Assembly: GCA_964570785.1 (NCBI GenBank)
Contig: CAZMZG010000018.1
Location: 1 to 28,610 of the forward strand
DNA from: Thermatribacter sp964570785
GTDB taxonomy: Bacteria > Atribacterota > Atribacteria > Atribacterales > Thermatribacteraceae
DNA: 28,610 bases
Direction: 5' to 3'
Shown here one piece after another: positions 15,476 to 23,990 of the stretch (its first letter is position 1; each line of letters opens with the position of its first letter). A program made the position numbers and the translations under genes. The notes under the pieces are model-generated. The model searched no databases. It saw only the letters and a program-made list of their open reading frames with translations, and was not told where the DNA came from.

Positions 15476-15655
15476 GTAAAGGTAGTGGATTTGGCCCTGC
15501 TTTGCAGGTGATGCCAAAAGAGGCTTTGACCCAACATCCTTGTCTTGGGAGCTTGTCTTCGGGCAAACCGTGGTTTGCTCGAGGGGCACCCACTTTTTTG
15601 AGGGCGAGGATCAAAGCAGTTGGCACACCGCAAAAGCGGGGCCAAAGTTTGTGAT
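15476..15655 (+). ncRNA. ssrS: rod-shaped structured RNA, probable 6S RNA (SsrS)
   Basis: The gap between aspS and the S1 gene encodes an RNA that folds back on nearly its whole length. A closing stem of about 28 pairs joins 15490-15517 to 15620-15646, interrupted only by single-base bulges (A15506, A15511, A15632). A 7-pair helix (15523-15529/15611-15617) and an apical 12-pair hairpin (15557-15568/15573-15584) follow. The middle can form either 15537-15546/15601-15610 or an open bubble with a small CCCAA/TTGGG hairpin. A single long rod of about 170-180 nt with an ambiguous middle suits 6S RNA, which mimics an open promoter and binds sigma70 RNA polymerase. In B. subtilis a 6S gene also lies near aspS. 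SRP RNA, tmRNA and RNase P hallmarks are absent. The exact ends and the family name are inferred. Confidence 0.6.
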
Positions 15656-15687
15656 AGAGGGAAATCGGAGGAAGGAGAGTGTGTGGT

Positions 15688-17631
15688 GTGAGTGAAGAAA
15701 AAAGTATGGATCTTTTTAACAAAAACCTCGAGAACGTGCGCCCCATCAAGGTAGGAGAAATTCTCAAAGGTAAAGTCATCAAAAGAGGAGAAGAAGGTTA
15801 TTTCGTCAATATAAACTATAAAGCTGAGGGAATCCTGCCTTTTTCCGAGAAAGCCCTGGGAAGAAGCGGTGAGGTAAAGCACGAGCTGGAAGAGGGAGAA
15901 GAAATATGGGTTATGGTGAATCGCATCGATGAACAGGGCTATGTTTGGCTTTCTCGCGAGCGAGCTCGCTACCAGGGTGCCTGGTTCGATATAGAGGAAA
16001 GTTTGCGTGATAGGAAGCCCCTTCAGGCCAAAGTGTCGCGCAAGGTTAAGGGAGGGCTTATAGTTGATATTGGTGTCAACGCTTTTCTCCCGGCTTCTTG
16101 CATTGACATTGTTCCCCAGAAAAACCTGGATGAGTGGATAGGCAAGACCCTGGAAGTAAGAGTGATTGAAGCAGACCGTAAGGCCAGGAACGTGGTGGTT
16201 TCCCGCCGGGTAATCCTCGAAGAAGAAGAGCGTAGAAGAAAGCAGGCCCTTATAGATTCTTTGGAAGTTGGACAGGTACGTAAGGGTGTGGTGAAAAACA
16301 TAACCAGCTTTGGTGCTTTTGTAGACCTGGGAGGCCTGGATGGTCTTTTGCATGTTTCCGAACTTTCCTGGGGAAGAGTCAGCAGAGTTGAAGATATGCT
16401 CCAGAAGGGCGACGAGGTTGAAATCAAGGTTATTGCCTGGAACCCTGAGAAGGAAGAGGTTTCTTTAAGCTTGAAAAGGTTAACCCCGGATCCTTGGGAT
16501 AGTATTACTGAGCGGATAAACCCTGGAGACGTTGTGAAAGGTAAAGTGGTTTCCATTCGTGATTTTGGAGTTTTTGTAGAAGTGGAAGAAGGAATAGAAG
16601 GTTTGATTCATGTCTCGGACCTCTCTTGGAGTTATGTGCGCCATCCCAGAGAGGTGGTCAAAGTAGGCGATGTTGTTGAAGCCCGAGTGCTGGAGGTTGA
16701 TCCTGAAAATCGCAGGCTCTCTTTGGGGCTCAAACAGGTGTTTCCAGATCCCTGGGAAAACGTTGATGAAAAGTGTCCTCTGGGGGGCACGGTGAAAGTT
16801 AGGATTACCAAGATCACTCCCAGGCGCGCCCTGGTGGAGGTTGAAGAAGGGATTGAGGGCCATATTCCGCTGGAAGAGCTTTCCTGGAGGAGAATTACCA
16901 GGGTTAATGAGGTGGTCAGAAGGAACCAGCTGGTGGAGGCCAAAGTCATCGATGTAGACCGGGAATCAAGGCGGATTACTTTTAGCATCAAACAATTGCG
17001 TCCCAATCCCTGGGAGGAAGTAGCTCGCCAGTGGAAAGTTGGTGACATGGTAGAAGGAAAAATCCAGCGTTTGATGGGATTTGGGGCTTTTGTAGAGCTT
17101 ACCCCTGAAGTTGAAGCTCTGCTTCCTCTTTCGGAAGTCGATTGGGAACCGGTAAAACATCCGGGGCAAGTTTTAAGAAAAGGTCAGAGTCTGCGGCTCA
17201 AAATTATAGAGTTTGTTCCTGAAGAGCAAAGAATTGTGGTCAGCCGCAAGGCGTTGCTTCCTGACCCCTGGGAAGGGGTGAAAAGCAGGTATCCAGTGGG
17301 AAGCATTCACGATGGTAAGGTAGTAAGGCTGGTTGATTTTGGGGCCTTCGTGGAACTCGAAGAAGGATGGGACGGTCTGGTTCACATTTCCGAAATTTCC
17401 GAAGAGCGTATTTCCTCTCCTGCTGATGTATTGTCGGTTGGTGAGAAAGTCCGGGTGAAGGTCATCAAACTGGATGATCAGGAACGCAAGATTGGCCTGA
17501 GCATAAAGCAGGCTCAAAGAGAAGAAGCAATGGCCAACAAAGAGGGGACTTCTACTCAAGATGGAAAAGTAACCTTAGGAGATGTTATTGGAGAGAAGTT
17601 GAGTTCCATCCTCAACAACCTTCGGAAATGA
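15688..17631 (+). CDS. rpsA: Ribosomal protein S1-like RNA-binding protein with seven S1 repeats
   Basis: Seven S1 (OB-fold) repeats are visible at about residues 21-91, 109-175, 193-264, 278-350, 364-437, 450-523 and 536-608. The last five show the strong FGAFV/GLxHVSELSW pattern and DPW/NPW linkers; the first two are divergent. E. coli S1 has six repeats and many Gram-positive S1 proteins four, so seven is unusual. The family binds mRNA and helps its docking to the 30S subunit. I chose GTG 15688 (647 residues) because AAGGAG (15672-15677) is 10 bases upstream; GTG 15679 would touch that site. A Lys-rich tail with low conservation ends the protein. The stop overlaps the next start (ATGA). 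It is probably transcribed from the 6S region or by its own unseen promoter. Confidence 0.88.
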   Translation: MSEEKSMDLFNKNLENVRPIKVGEILKGKVIKRGEEGYFVNINYKAEGILPFSEKALGRSGEVKHELEEGEEIWVMVNRIDEQGYVWLSRERARYQGAWFDIEESLRDRKPLQAKVSRKVKGGLIVDIGVNAFLPASCIDIVPQKNLDEWIGKTLEVRVIEADRKARNVVVSRRVILEEEERRRKQALIDSLEVGQVRKGVVKNITSFGAFVDLGGLDGLLHVSELSWGRVSRVEDMLQKGDEVEIKVIAWNPEKEEVSLSLKRLTPDPWDSITERINPGDVVKGKVVSIRDFGVFVEVEEGIEGLIHVSDLSWSYVRHPREVVKVGDVVEARVLEVDPENRRLSLGLKQVFPDPWENVDEKCPLGGTVKVRITKITPRRALVEVEEGIEGHIPLEELSWRRITRVNEVVRRNQLVEAKVIDVDRESRRITFSIKQLRPNPWEEVARQWKVGDMVEGKIQRLMGFGAFVELTPEVEALLPLSEVDWEPVKHPGQVLRKGQSLRLKIIEFVPEEQRIVVSRKALLPDPWEGVKSRYPVGSIHDGKVVRLVDFGAFVELEEGWDGLVHISEISEERISSPADVLSVGEKVRVKVIKLDDQERKIGLSIKQAQREEAMANKEGTSTQDGKVTLGDVIGEKLSSILNNLRK

Positions 17632-18665
17632 TGCTGAACAGGGAAGGTTTCTCTCTTTTTGAGCTTTTTCATTCCCTTAAGGAAGAACTGAAGAATGTAG
17701 CCTCCTCCTTTGAAAAAGCAGTGGTTGCTTTTTCGGGAGGAGTGGATAGCACGCTCGCTCTTTTCATAGCCATTTGCGCCCTGGGTAGAGATAGGGTGGT
17801 TGCCTGTACTGTGGACTGGGGCAAGTATCTGCCCCCTCGGGCAAGAAAAAATGTGGAACTATTAACTCGCGAGTTTGGAGTAGAACAGGTATGGATCGAT
17901 GGAGAAAAAGATATCGTTTCTGTAGCTCGAGGAGGGCCTGCCTGTAATCGCTGTACTCGGAAGGCCAAATTAGGTAGAATTAAAAGCCATTTTGGAGAAA
18001 AAACTCTAATTATAGGGGGGTTTAACCGCAGCGACAGCTGGGGGAATCGAGGGATTAAATTTTTCGACAACACTTTTTCTCCCCTTTTTCACCTTGATAA
18101 AGCAGTTATCCTGCGGCTTACCCGCTTTCTGGGCATTCCTGTTTTGCGGGTTGGGGAAAACGAGCAACGGGAAGGTTGCTTTTTGAAGCACCTTTTAAAA
18201 CCTCTTGCATCTGATTTCCACGGAGATGCCGTGGTAAAGAGCAATTCCTGTCTTTTAAATACGCTGGAAAGCTTTGGCTTTCGTACCCGAATAGCCAATG
18301 TTAAAATCATCGGCACCCTGCGCAAAAACATTGCCCTGGTAAATCTTTTACCTTCTCCACCTCCTGCCTTGCGAGAAGTGCTGGATACACGTCTTGGGGC
18401 AATTCCTGAAGTGGACGAGGTTTTTTGGATGGAAAAGCCACTTACCTTGGTGGTCAGGGCTAACCCCGGTCAGTACAATAACTCTGAAGCTCTTTACTGG
18501 ATAGAGCGGGGTAAGCTGCAACCGGATTTTGTGGTTCCTATTGGAGTGCGATGGCTACCCTCTACTAATCGGCGCTTGAACACTTTTCAGGTAGTGGATT
18601 TTGAAGAAAGGCGGTTGAGCTATGAACAGCAACCAGCTGAGGCAACTTTTTCTATCCTTCTTTGA
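17628..18665 (+). CDS. LarE-like PP-loop ATP pyrophosphatase with C-terminal extension
   Basis: Residues 33-41 (VAFSGGVDS) form the PP-loop that binds ATP and adenylates a substrate. The next 200 residues resemble the LarE/ExsB-like group: WGKYLPPRARKNVELL, then C106-N-R-C109-TRKAKLGRI where LarE has its RCxxCK segment, LIIGGFNRSD, SPLFHLDKAVILRLTRFLGIP, and a NTLESFGFRTRIAN stretch like the LarE LRxLGF region. LarE proteins are about 270 residues; here another 100 residues (about 241-345) have no fold I recognise. LarB/LarC partners are absent. So a sulfur-transfer or amidating role is possible but unproven. It starts at the S1 stop (ATGATG) and overlaps alaS by 44 bases, indicating tight co-expression with translation genes. 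Confidence 0.75.
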   Translation: MMLNREGFSLFELFHSLKEELKNVASSFEKAVVAFSGGVDSTLALFIAICALGRDRVVACTVDWGKYLPPRARKNVELLTREFGVEQVWIDGEKDIVSVARGGPACNRCTRKAKLGRIKSHFGEKTLIIGGFNRSDSWGNRGIKFFDNTFSPLFHLDKAVILRLTRFLGIPVLRVGENEQREGCFLKHLLKPLASDFHGDAVVKSNSCLLNTLESFGFRTRIANVKIIGTLRKNIALVNLLPSPPPALREVLDTRLGAIPEVDEVFWMEKPLTLVVRANPGQYNNSEALYWIERGKLQPDFVVPIGVRWLPSTNRRLNTFQVVDFEERRLSYEQQPAEATFSILL

Positions 18666-21240
18666 GGAAAAGGGGCATCAGGTTCTTCCCAGCGCCTCTC
18701 TGGTACCGGATGACCCTACTCTTCTTTTAACTATAGCAGGTATGGTTCCTTTCAAACCTTTCTTTCTGGGTAAAAAGGAACCGCTTTATTCGCGGGTGTG
18801 TACGGTTCAAAAGTGTGTGCGGGTAAGCGACCTGGAGAAAGTGGGTTTCACCAGGCGCCACCACACTTTTTTTGAAATGCTGGGCAACTTTTCTTTCGGG
18901 GATTACTTTAAGAAGGAGGCCTGCGTCTGGGCCTGGGAATTTCTGGTCCGAAGGTTGGATTTGCCCGAAGAAAAGCTCTGGGTCTCGGTTCACGAAAAAG
19001 ACGAAGAAGCCTTCCGGATCTGGAGGGATGTGGTGGGAGTACCCGAAGAGAAAATAGTCTTTCTGGGCGATGAAGACAATTTCTGGGCTTCCGGACCGGT
19101 AGGCCCCTGCGGTTACTGTTCGGAGATCTATTTCGATTTTGGAGAAAAGCTTTCCTGTGGGAGGCCTGAATGCAAGCCTGGTTGCGACTGCGACCGGTAT
19201 CTTGAGGTCTGGAACCTGGTATTTATGGAGTTTGACCGCCAGAGTGACGGTACTCTACGTGAACTTCCCCGCAAGAACATCGACACGGGAATGGGGTTGG
19301 AACGCATCGCTTCGGTTGTGCAGGGAGTGGATAGCAATTTTGAAACCGATCTTTTTTTGCCTCTCATCGAGTACCTTGAAAAGCGAACCGGTCTTGATTA
19401 CCGTTCTCCAGCTTGCCCCTTTTTCAGGGTAGTTGCCGATCACGTGCGAGCGGCTACTTTTTTAATCGCCGATGGAGTTTTCCCTTCTAACGAAGGCAGA
19501 GGTTACGTTTTGCGCAGATTGATTCGCAGAGCCTATCGTTATGGCAGAAAACTGGGGCTTGAGAAGCCCTTTCTCTATGAACTGGTTTTCAAAGTTGTTG
19601 AAATCATGAAGGATTTTTACCCGGAACTTGTTGAAAAAACACGCCTGATCTCTCAGGTGGTTTTTCAGGAAGAAGAGAAATTTGACGTTACTTTGAAATC
19701 GGGGCTTTCTTTGCTTGAAGAACTGGTGAACAAAGCTAAGCAAAAAGAGCTAAAAATGGTTTCGGGTAGGGAGATATTTAGGCTCTATGATACCTATGGT
19801 TTTCCACCCGATGTGGCCCGGGAGGTGCTTCAGGAAGAAGGGCTGGATTACTCCGACGAAGAGTTTAAGCAGGAAATGGAGGCCCAGCGTACTCGAGGCA
19901 AAAAGGCTTTTCAGGAAAAGGAACAGATGCTCAGGGACCACAAAGCCCTTGAAGAGACGCTTGGTTCCTTTGAAAGCGAGTTTACTGGCTATGATAATTT
20001 GGAAGGAGAAAGTAAGCTCCTGGTCTTGCTGGGTAGAGAGGGTTTTTGTGACCAGGCTAAAGAGGGAGAAGAGGTTTTTCTGGTTTTAGAGCGTACCCCC
20101 TTTTACCCGGAAAAAGGCGGACAGGAGTGGGATACGGGTTCCATATTTGCCTCGGGAGGGGTAGTGAGGATAACCAGGGTTTTTCTGGTGGGAGAGTCGT
20201 GTATTGTCCACCAGGGACTGGTGGAGCGAGGCAAGTTGCGGGTGGGAGACCCGGTGGTCGCTCGGGTGGATCCCAGAAGGAGAAGAATGCTGGCCATCCA
20301 CCATACCTGCACTCACCTTCTTCACAGGGCGCTGCGCAACCTGCTTGGAGAGCAGGTCAGGCAAGCTGGTTCTTGGGTGGGTGAACAGGGGCTAAGGTTT
20401 GATTTTGCTCATTTTGCTCCTCTCACTGAAGAGGAGATCAGAGCGGTGGAAGAAGAGGTCAACACAAAAATCTTTGAAGATCTACCAGTCGTGGTGAGTT
20501 ATACCACGCTGGAGGAAGCCCGTCGTAGTGGAGTGATAGCTCTTTTCGATGAGAAATACCAGAAAGAAGTTCGGGTGGTGAGGGTTCTGGGTTATTCTGC
20601 GGAACTGTGTGGAGGAACACACCTTGCCCGCACTTCTCAGGCCGGCTTTTTTAGAATAGTTTCTGAGGGGAGTATAGGTTCCGGTATACGCCGCATAGAG
20701 GCTGTTGCTGGTCCACTGGCTCTGGAAAGGTTTCAAAGGGATGCTCAGATGGTAAGATCCCTTAGAGAAGTGGTTGAGGTTGATGAGTCACAGCTTCTTA
20801 ATAGGGTGCAGGTACTGCTTGAAGAGAATAAAAGCCTCAAAAAAGAGTTAACCCAGCTCAAAAAGCAAGTGACGGTGGATTTCATTCGGCAAAAAATCCT
20901 GGAAAGTGAAGAAAAGGTGTTTTCTCATCTCTTTGACGATGCTTTACTGGACTTAGAAACCCTGCGTCCGGTTTTTGATGAATTGAGGAATCAGTCCCTT
21001 TCTCGAGTGATCGTTTTGGGGATGGAGAAAGAAGGCCGGATTCAGGGTCTGGCTGGCTCAACCGGTCAATTGGTTAAAAATCTGGATCTCAGAAAGCTGG
21101 TTAAAGAAGCTTTGAGAGTTTCTGGAGGCGGAGGAGGAGGTCGTTCTCATCTGGTCCAGTTTGGGGGCGTGCCTCGAGAAAAATGGATAACGTTTGTGGA
21201 GGAGCTGTGCAGACTGGTAGGCAGAGAATCCCCAGAATAA
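18622..21240 (+). CDS. alaS: Alanyl-tRNA synthetase
   Basis: AlaRS charges tRNA-Ala and clears mischarged Ser/Gly. The class II catalytic domain is clear (RQLFLSFFEEKGHQVLPSAS, TIAGMVPFKPFFLG, RRHHTFFEMLGNFSFGDYFK at about 78-97, NIDTGMGLERIASVVQG). The editing domain has H561-x3-H565 and C663-GGT-H667, so all four metal ligands are intact. A coiled region (about 720-755) and the C-Ala/DHHA1 domain with a six-Gly run (GGGGGGRSHLVQFGG) end the protein. A zinc-like cluster (CGRPECKPGCDCD) occurs at about 179-191. Length 872 is normal. The ATG lies inside the preceding gene behind AAAGGCGG. The downstream order alaS-ruvX-mltG resembles the B. subtilis alaS-yrrK-yrrL region. Confidence 0.98.
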   Translation: MNSNQLRQLFLSFFEEKGHQVLPSASLVPDDPTLLLTIAGMVPFKPFFLGKKEPLYSRVCTVQKCVRVSDLEKVGFTRRHHTFFEMLGNFSFGDYFKKEACVWAWEFLVRRLDLPEEKLWVSVHEKDEEAFRIWRDVVGVPEEKIVFLGDEDNFWASGPVGPCGYCSEIYFDFGEKLSCGRPECKPGCDCDRYLEVWNLVFMEFDRQSDGTLRELPRKNIDTGMGLERIASVVQGVDSNFETDLFLPLIEYLEKRTGLDYRSPACPFFRVVADHVRAATFLIADGVFPSNEGRGYVLRRLIRRAYRYGRKLGLEKPFLYELVFKVVEIMKDFYPELVEKTRLISQVVFQEEEKFDVTLKSGLSLLEELVNKAKQKELKMVSGREIFRLYDTYGFPPDVAREVLQEEGLDYSDEEFKQEMEAQRTRGKKAFQEKEQMLRDHKALEETLGSFESEFTGYDNLEGESKLLVLLGREGFCDQAKEGEEVFLVLERTPFYPEKGGQEWDTGSIFASGGVVRITRVFLVGESCIVHQGLVERGKLRVGDPVVARVDPRRRRMLAIHHTCTHLLHRALRNLLGEQVRQAGSWVGEQGLRFDFAHFAPLTEEEIRAVEEEVNTKIFEDLPVVVSYTTLEEARRSGVIALFDEKYQKEVRVVRVLGYSAELCGGTHLARTSQAGFFRIVSEGSIGSGIRRIEAVAGPLALERFQRDAQMVRSLREVVEVDESQLLNRVQVLLEENKSLKKELTQLKKQVTVDFIRQKILESEEKVFSHLFDDALLDLETLRPVFDELRNQSLSRVIVLGMEKEGRIQGLAGSTGQLVKNLDLRKLVKEALRVSGGGGGGRSHLVQFGGVPREKWITFVEELCRLVGRESPE

Positions 21241-21653
21241 TGGCTGTTGATTGGGGAACCAGGCGTGTGGGTCTTGCTTTTAATCGGGGAAGCAATTTTG
21301 CTTTTTCAGGGGGGGTTTTAGCTGGAGGTAGTATTGGAGAAGCTGCTTCCAGGGTTTTGGAAAAAGCCCGGGAAGAGAGAGTTGAAATTATTGTGTTGGG
21401 CTTTCCGCTAAGGTTGGGTGGAGAGGAGAAAAGGGAAGCTCATTTGGTAAGGGAGTTTCTGGGAGAATTGAAAAAGGGCTTTTCTGGGAAGGTGGTGCTT
21501 CTCGATGAGCGCCTTACCACCAGGGAAGCGGAGCGGAGGTTAATCGAGGCGGATCTCTCTCGCGTCCGGAGAAAAAAGATTATCGACCAGCTTTCAGCGA
21601 TTATCCTGCTTGAGACCTATCTTAAGCGCTATGAAACAAAGGACGATTCTTGA
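21240..21653 (+). CDS. ruvX: RuvX/YqgF-type RNase H-fold protein (pre-16S rRNA nuclease / Holliday junction resolvase homologue)
   Basis: The RNase H-fold signature is VD4WGTRRVGLAF, followed by IIVLGFPLRLGGEE, LLDERLTTREAERRL and a C-terminal D-Q-L-SAIILLETYL. In E. coli YqgF matures the 5' end of 16S rRNA; resolvase activity has also been proposed for the family. From ATG 21240 it is 137 residues, the usual size. That ATG overlaps the alaS stop as TAATG, which favours coupling. An in-frame GTG at 21207 would add 11 residues and supply the R-I before M that normally completes the first strand, but its SD spacing is only about two bases. The start is therefore uncertain. The end overlaps mltG by 23 bases. 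Confidence 0.9.
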   Translation: MAVDWGTRRVGLAFNRGSNFAFSGGVLAGGSIGEAASRVLEKAREERVEIIVLGFPLRLGGEEKREAHLVREFLGELKKGFSGKVVLLDERLTTREAERRLIEADLSRVRRKKIIDQLSAIILLETYLKRYETKDDS

Positions 21654-22617
21654 GCTTTCCCTTTTGTGGGTAGTTTGTGTTTTTTTGTATCTCTGGTTTT
21701 ATGCTGACTTTTCCAAAGGAGAAAGTTTCAAAGAAGTGTTCGTGCCTAAGGGATTATCAGTTAGGGAAATATCCCTTCTTTTGAAAGAGGAAGGCATAGT
21801 TCAAAACCCTTTACCTTTCCAGATTATGGCCGGTCTGCTTGCCCCGCGCGCGATTCGTGCCGGAAGTTACCTTTTAAAACAGGGGATGTCACCTGTGCAA
21901 ATCGTAGAAATACTTACCAGAGGCAAACAGCTTCTGGTTAAGGTGACTTTTCCGGAAGGGTTTACTTCCCGTCAGATGGCTGAGGTGCTGGAAGAGAAAG
22001 GAATCTGCTCTAAAGAAGAGTACCTTTCTCTGGTTAGCAATCCTGCTCTTTTTGATAAAGAGTGGCTAAAGGGTTTTGCTTCCTTGGAAGGCTTTCTCTT
22101 TCCTGACACCTATTTTTTCTCGGCACCCGCTTCTCCTTACCAGGTTGTTAAGACCCAGCTTGAGCGCTTTGAAGAGGTGTTCTTGAAAGAGTATTACTGG
22201 AAGAGCAAAACTTCCCTTTCCCTGCAGGATCTGGTGATTCTTGCTTCCCTGGTGGAGCGGGAAGCTAAAGTGGCTGAAGATCGTCCCCTGATAGCTTCCG
22301 TTTTCTTGAACCGCCTGAAAGCGGGTATGAAACTCCAGTCCTGTGCCTCTGTGATATACGCTCTGTATGAGGAAAAGGGGGTCTGGGTTGACCATCTGAC
22401 GCTCAAAGACTTAAAAATTGATTCCCCCTTTAATACTTATCTTTTTGGAGGACTTCCTCCTCGACCTATTTGCAATCCTGGTCTTGCTTCTTTGCTTGCG
22501 GTCCTTTATCCTGAAGAGAGCGATTACCTTTATTTCGTGCTTGAGGAAGATGGCCGACACCGTTTTTCCCACACCTACAGGGAACACCTTGAAAACCGGG
22601 AGAAGGTTGCGCCATGA
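21631..22617 (+). CDS. mltG: Endolytic murein transglycosylase MltG (YceG family)
   Basis: MltG cuts nascent glycan strands at the membrane and sets their length. One N-terminal helix (about 8-25) anchors it, followed by a LysM-like region (GLSVREISLLLKEEGIV, GSYLLKQGMSPVQIVEIL) and the YceG catalytic domain. The catalytic Glu is E209 in ASLVE209REA. DSPFNTYLFGGLPPRPICNPG matches the conserved DSPYNTY-GLPPGPIANPG block, with RPIC in place of GPIA. I took ATG 21631 (328 residues) over TTG 21610, since MKQRTILELSLLW then begins right before the membrane helix. The stop overlaps the next gene as ATGA. Confidence 0.93.
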   Translation: MKQRTILELSLLWVVCVFLYLWFYADFSKGESFKEVFVPKGLSVREISLLLKEEGIVQNPLPFQIMAGLLAPRAIRAGSYLLKQGMSPVQIVEILTRGKQLLVKVTFPEGFTSRQMAEVLEEKGICSKEEYLSLVSNPALFDKEWLKGFASLEGFLFPDTYFFSAPASPYQVVKTQLERFEEVFLKEYYWKSKTSLSLQDLVILASLVEREAKVAEDRPLIASVFLNRLKAGMKLQSCASVIYALYEEKGVWVDHLTLKDLKIDSPFNTYLFGGLPPRPICNPGLASLLAVLYPEESDYLYFVLEEDGRHRFSHTYREHLENREKVAP

Positions 22618-23120
22618 AACCCTTCCTTCGCAGGTGGTTACCGGACCTTTACGTTAGGAGGCTTTCCGACATTCCTCTTGATACACTGCGCAAGAGAGGG
22701 ATAAAGGGGTTTATCCTGGATCTTGACAATACTCTGGTGGCCTGGAACGGCTACCAGCTTTCTCAGGATACCGTTTCCTGGATGCAGCAGGTTAAAAGCT
22801 TGGGTTTCCAGGTGTACATTGTCTCCAATGCCTTGCCGCGTCGGGTGCGCTATTTCTCCGAAAAGCTGGATGTTCCAGGAATTCACTCTGCACACAAGCC
22901 TCGACGCCGTGGATTTCGGGAGGCACTCAGAGCCATGGGTCTTAAGCGCTCAGAGGTGGCGGTGGTCGGGGATCAGGTGTTTACTGATGTGTGGGGTGGA
23001 AACCGGATGGGCCTTTTTACAATTCTGATCATTCCGCTCAACAAAAAAGAGTTTTTCTGGACCCGCCTGATTCGCAAGTTAGAAAGATGGTTGCTCAAAA
23101 AACACTGGGAGAAGGAATAG
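22614..23120 (+). CDS. YqeG-family HAD phosphatase (IIIA type)
   Basis: The 168-residue protein has HAD motif I as ILD36LD38NTLV, motif II as VSNAL, a Lys/Arg stretch (HKPRRRGF) at motif III and VVGDQVFTDVWGG as motif IV. No cap domain is present, as in the YqeG group. The N-terminal WLPDLYVRRLSDIP is characteristic of YqeG. The physiological substrate is unknown here; relatives have been linked to phosphatidylglycerophosphate or nucleotide substrates. In several Gram-positive genomes yqeG lies just before aroE, as it does here. The start overlaps the mltG stop (ATGA), and aroE follows after four bases. Confidence 0.9.
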   Translation: MKPFLRRWLPDLYVRRLSDIPLDTLRKRGIKGFILDLDNTLVAWNGYQLSQDTVSWMQQVKSLGFQVYIVSNALPRRVRYFSEKLDVPGIHSAHKPRRRGFREALRAMGLKRSEVAVVGDQVFTDVWGGNRMGLFTILIIPLNKKEFFWTRLIRKLERWLLKKHWEKE

Positions 23121-23124
23121 TGCC

Positions 23125-23976
23125 ATGCGAGTAACTTCAGAATTTTCTCTGCTTGCTCTCTTGGGGCATCCTATTCGACATTCTCTTTCCCCTCTTTTTC
23201 AAAATGCTGCTCTTCAGAAGCTGGGGCTTCCCTACGTTTACCTTGCTTTTGATGTTGCTCCAGATAACCTGAAAGAAGCTCTTTGTGGTCTGAAGGTTTT
23301 GGGTTTCAGGGGTGCCAATCTCACTGTGCCCCATAAAGAGCTGGCAGTGGATTTCATGGATACCTTGTGTGATTACGCTTCTTTGCTGGGAGCAGTTAAC
23401 ACTGTGGTAAACGAAAATGGGAAGCTGGTTGGCTATAACACTGATGTGGCAGGTTTCATGCAGGCTTTGCACAAAAACGGGGCGTGCCTTGGAGGCAGGG
23501 AAGTTCTCTTATTGGGTGCTGGAGGGGCAGCCCGAGCAGTGGCCTGCGCTCTGGATGAAGAAGGAGTTTCTAAGATATGGCTTGTCAACCGCTCTCAAGA
23601 GAGAGCCAGACTTTTTCTGGAGTGGTCCCGGAGAGCTTTAGGTTGCCCGGTGAATATTTTGAACTGGGTGACCCTTTTTGAAGAAGCGGAGAAAGAACCA
23701 GTCCTGGGTAAAATTTATGCTATAATCAACGCAACAGCACTGGGTTTAAAAGGTGAGGAAATACCCCTTTCCTGGGGGCATCTTTCAGGCCTTTGCTGGG
23801 TTATAGACCTTGTTTACAGCAAGGAAGGCACTCCCCTGGTGAAAAGAGCAAGAAAAAGAGGCATTAAAAGTTTTGACGGTAAGGACATGCTGGTTTTTCA
23901 GGGAGCAGAAAGCTTCCAGTTATTTACCGGGTACCGAGCTCCGCTTGATGTGATGTTTGAGGCGCTCGAGAGTTGA
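23125..23976 (+). CDS. aroE: Shikimate dehydrogenase (NADP+)
   Basis: AroE reduces 3-dehydroshikimate to shikimate in aromatic amino-acid synthesis. The substrate half shows LGHPIRHSLSPLFQNAAL (Ser pair binding the carboxylate), ANLTVPHK71E with the catalytic Lys, and GYNTD107VAGF with its Asp partner. The nucleotide half has GAGGAARAV at about 131-139 and VNRSQERA after the second strand, where the Arg fits NADP. ATALGLKG follows, and VIDLVYSKEGTPLVKRARKRG is also typical. Length 283 is normal. GGAGAAGGAA precedes the ATG. Its stop lies 14 bases before the TTG start of pilB, so it may sit in one transcript with the pilus genes. Confidence 0.96.
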   Translation: MRVTSEFSLLALLGHPIRHSLSPLFQNAALQKLGLPYVYLAFDVAPDNLKEALCGLKVLGFRGANLTVPHKELAVDFMDTLCDYASLLGAVNTVVNENGKLVGYNTDVAGFMQALHKNGACLGGREVLLLGAGGAARAVACALDEEGVSKIWLVNRSQERARLFLEWSRRALGCPVNILNWVTLFEEAEKEPVLGKIYAIINATALGLKGEEIPLSWGHLSGLCWVIDLVYSKEGTPLVKRARKRGIKSFDGKDMLVFQGAESFQLFTGYRAPLDVMFEALES

Positions 23977-23990
23977 AGGAGGTCTCTTTT

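Noticed and set aside
15490..15646. SRP RNA, tmRNA or a MITE as explanation for the inverted repeat
   Set aside because: There is no SRP GGAA-tetraloop/AGCAG arrangement and no tmRNA tag frame or T arm. No flanking target duplication and no second copy were seen in the window. A genome-wide repeat search is still needed to exclude a MITE fully.
15460..15654. A 64-codon plus-strand frame in the aspS-S1 gap
   Set aside because: No ribosome site, and the bases are explained by long complementary pairing of an RNA; the residues look non-protein-like.
14847..16353. Two minus-strand open frames across the aspS end and S1 start
   Set aside because: They overlap clear coding regions and the structured RNA; their translations lack domain signatures and look like antisense reading.
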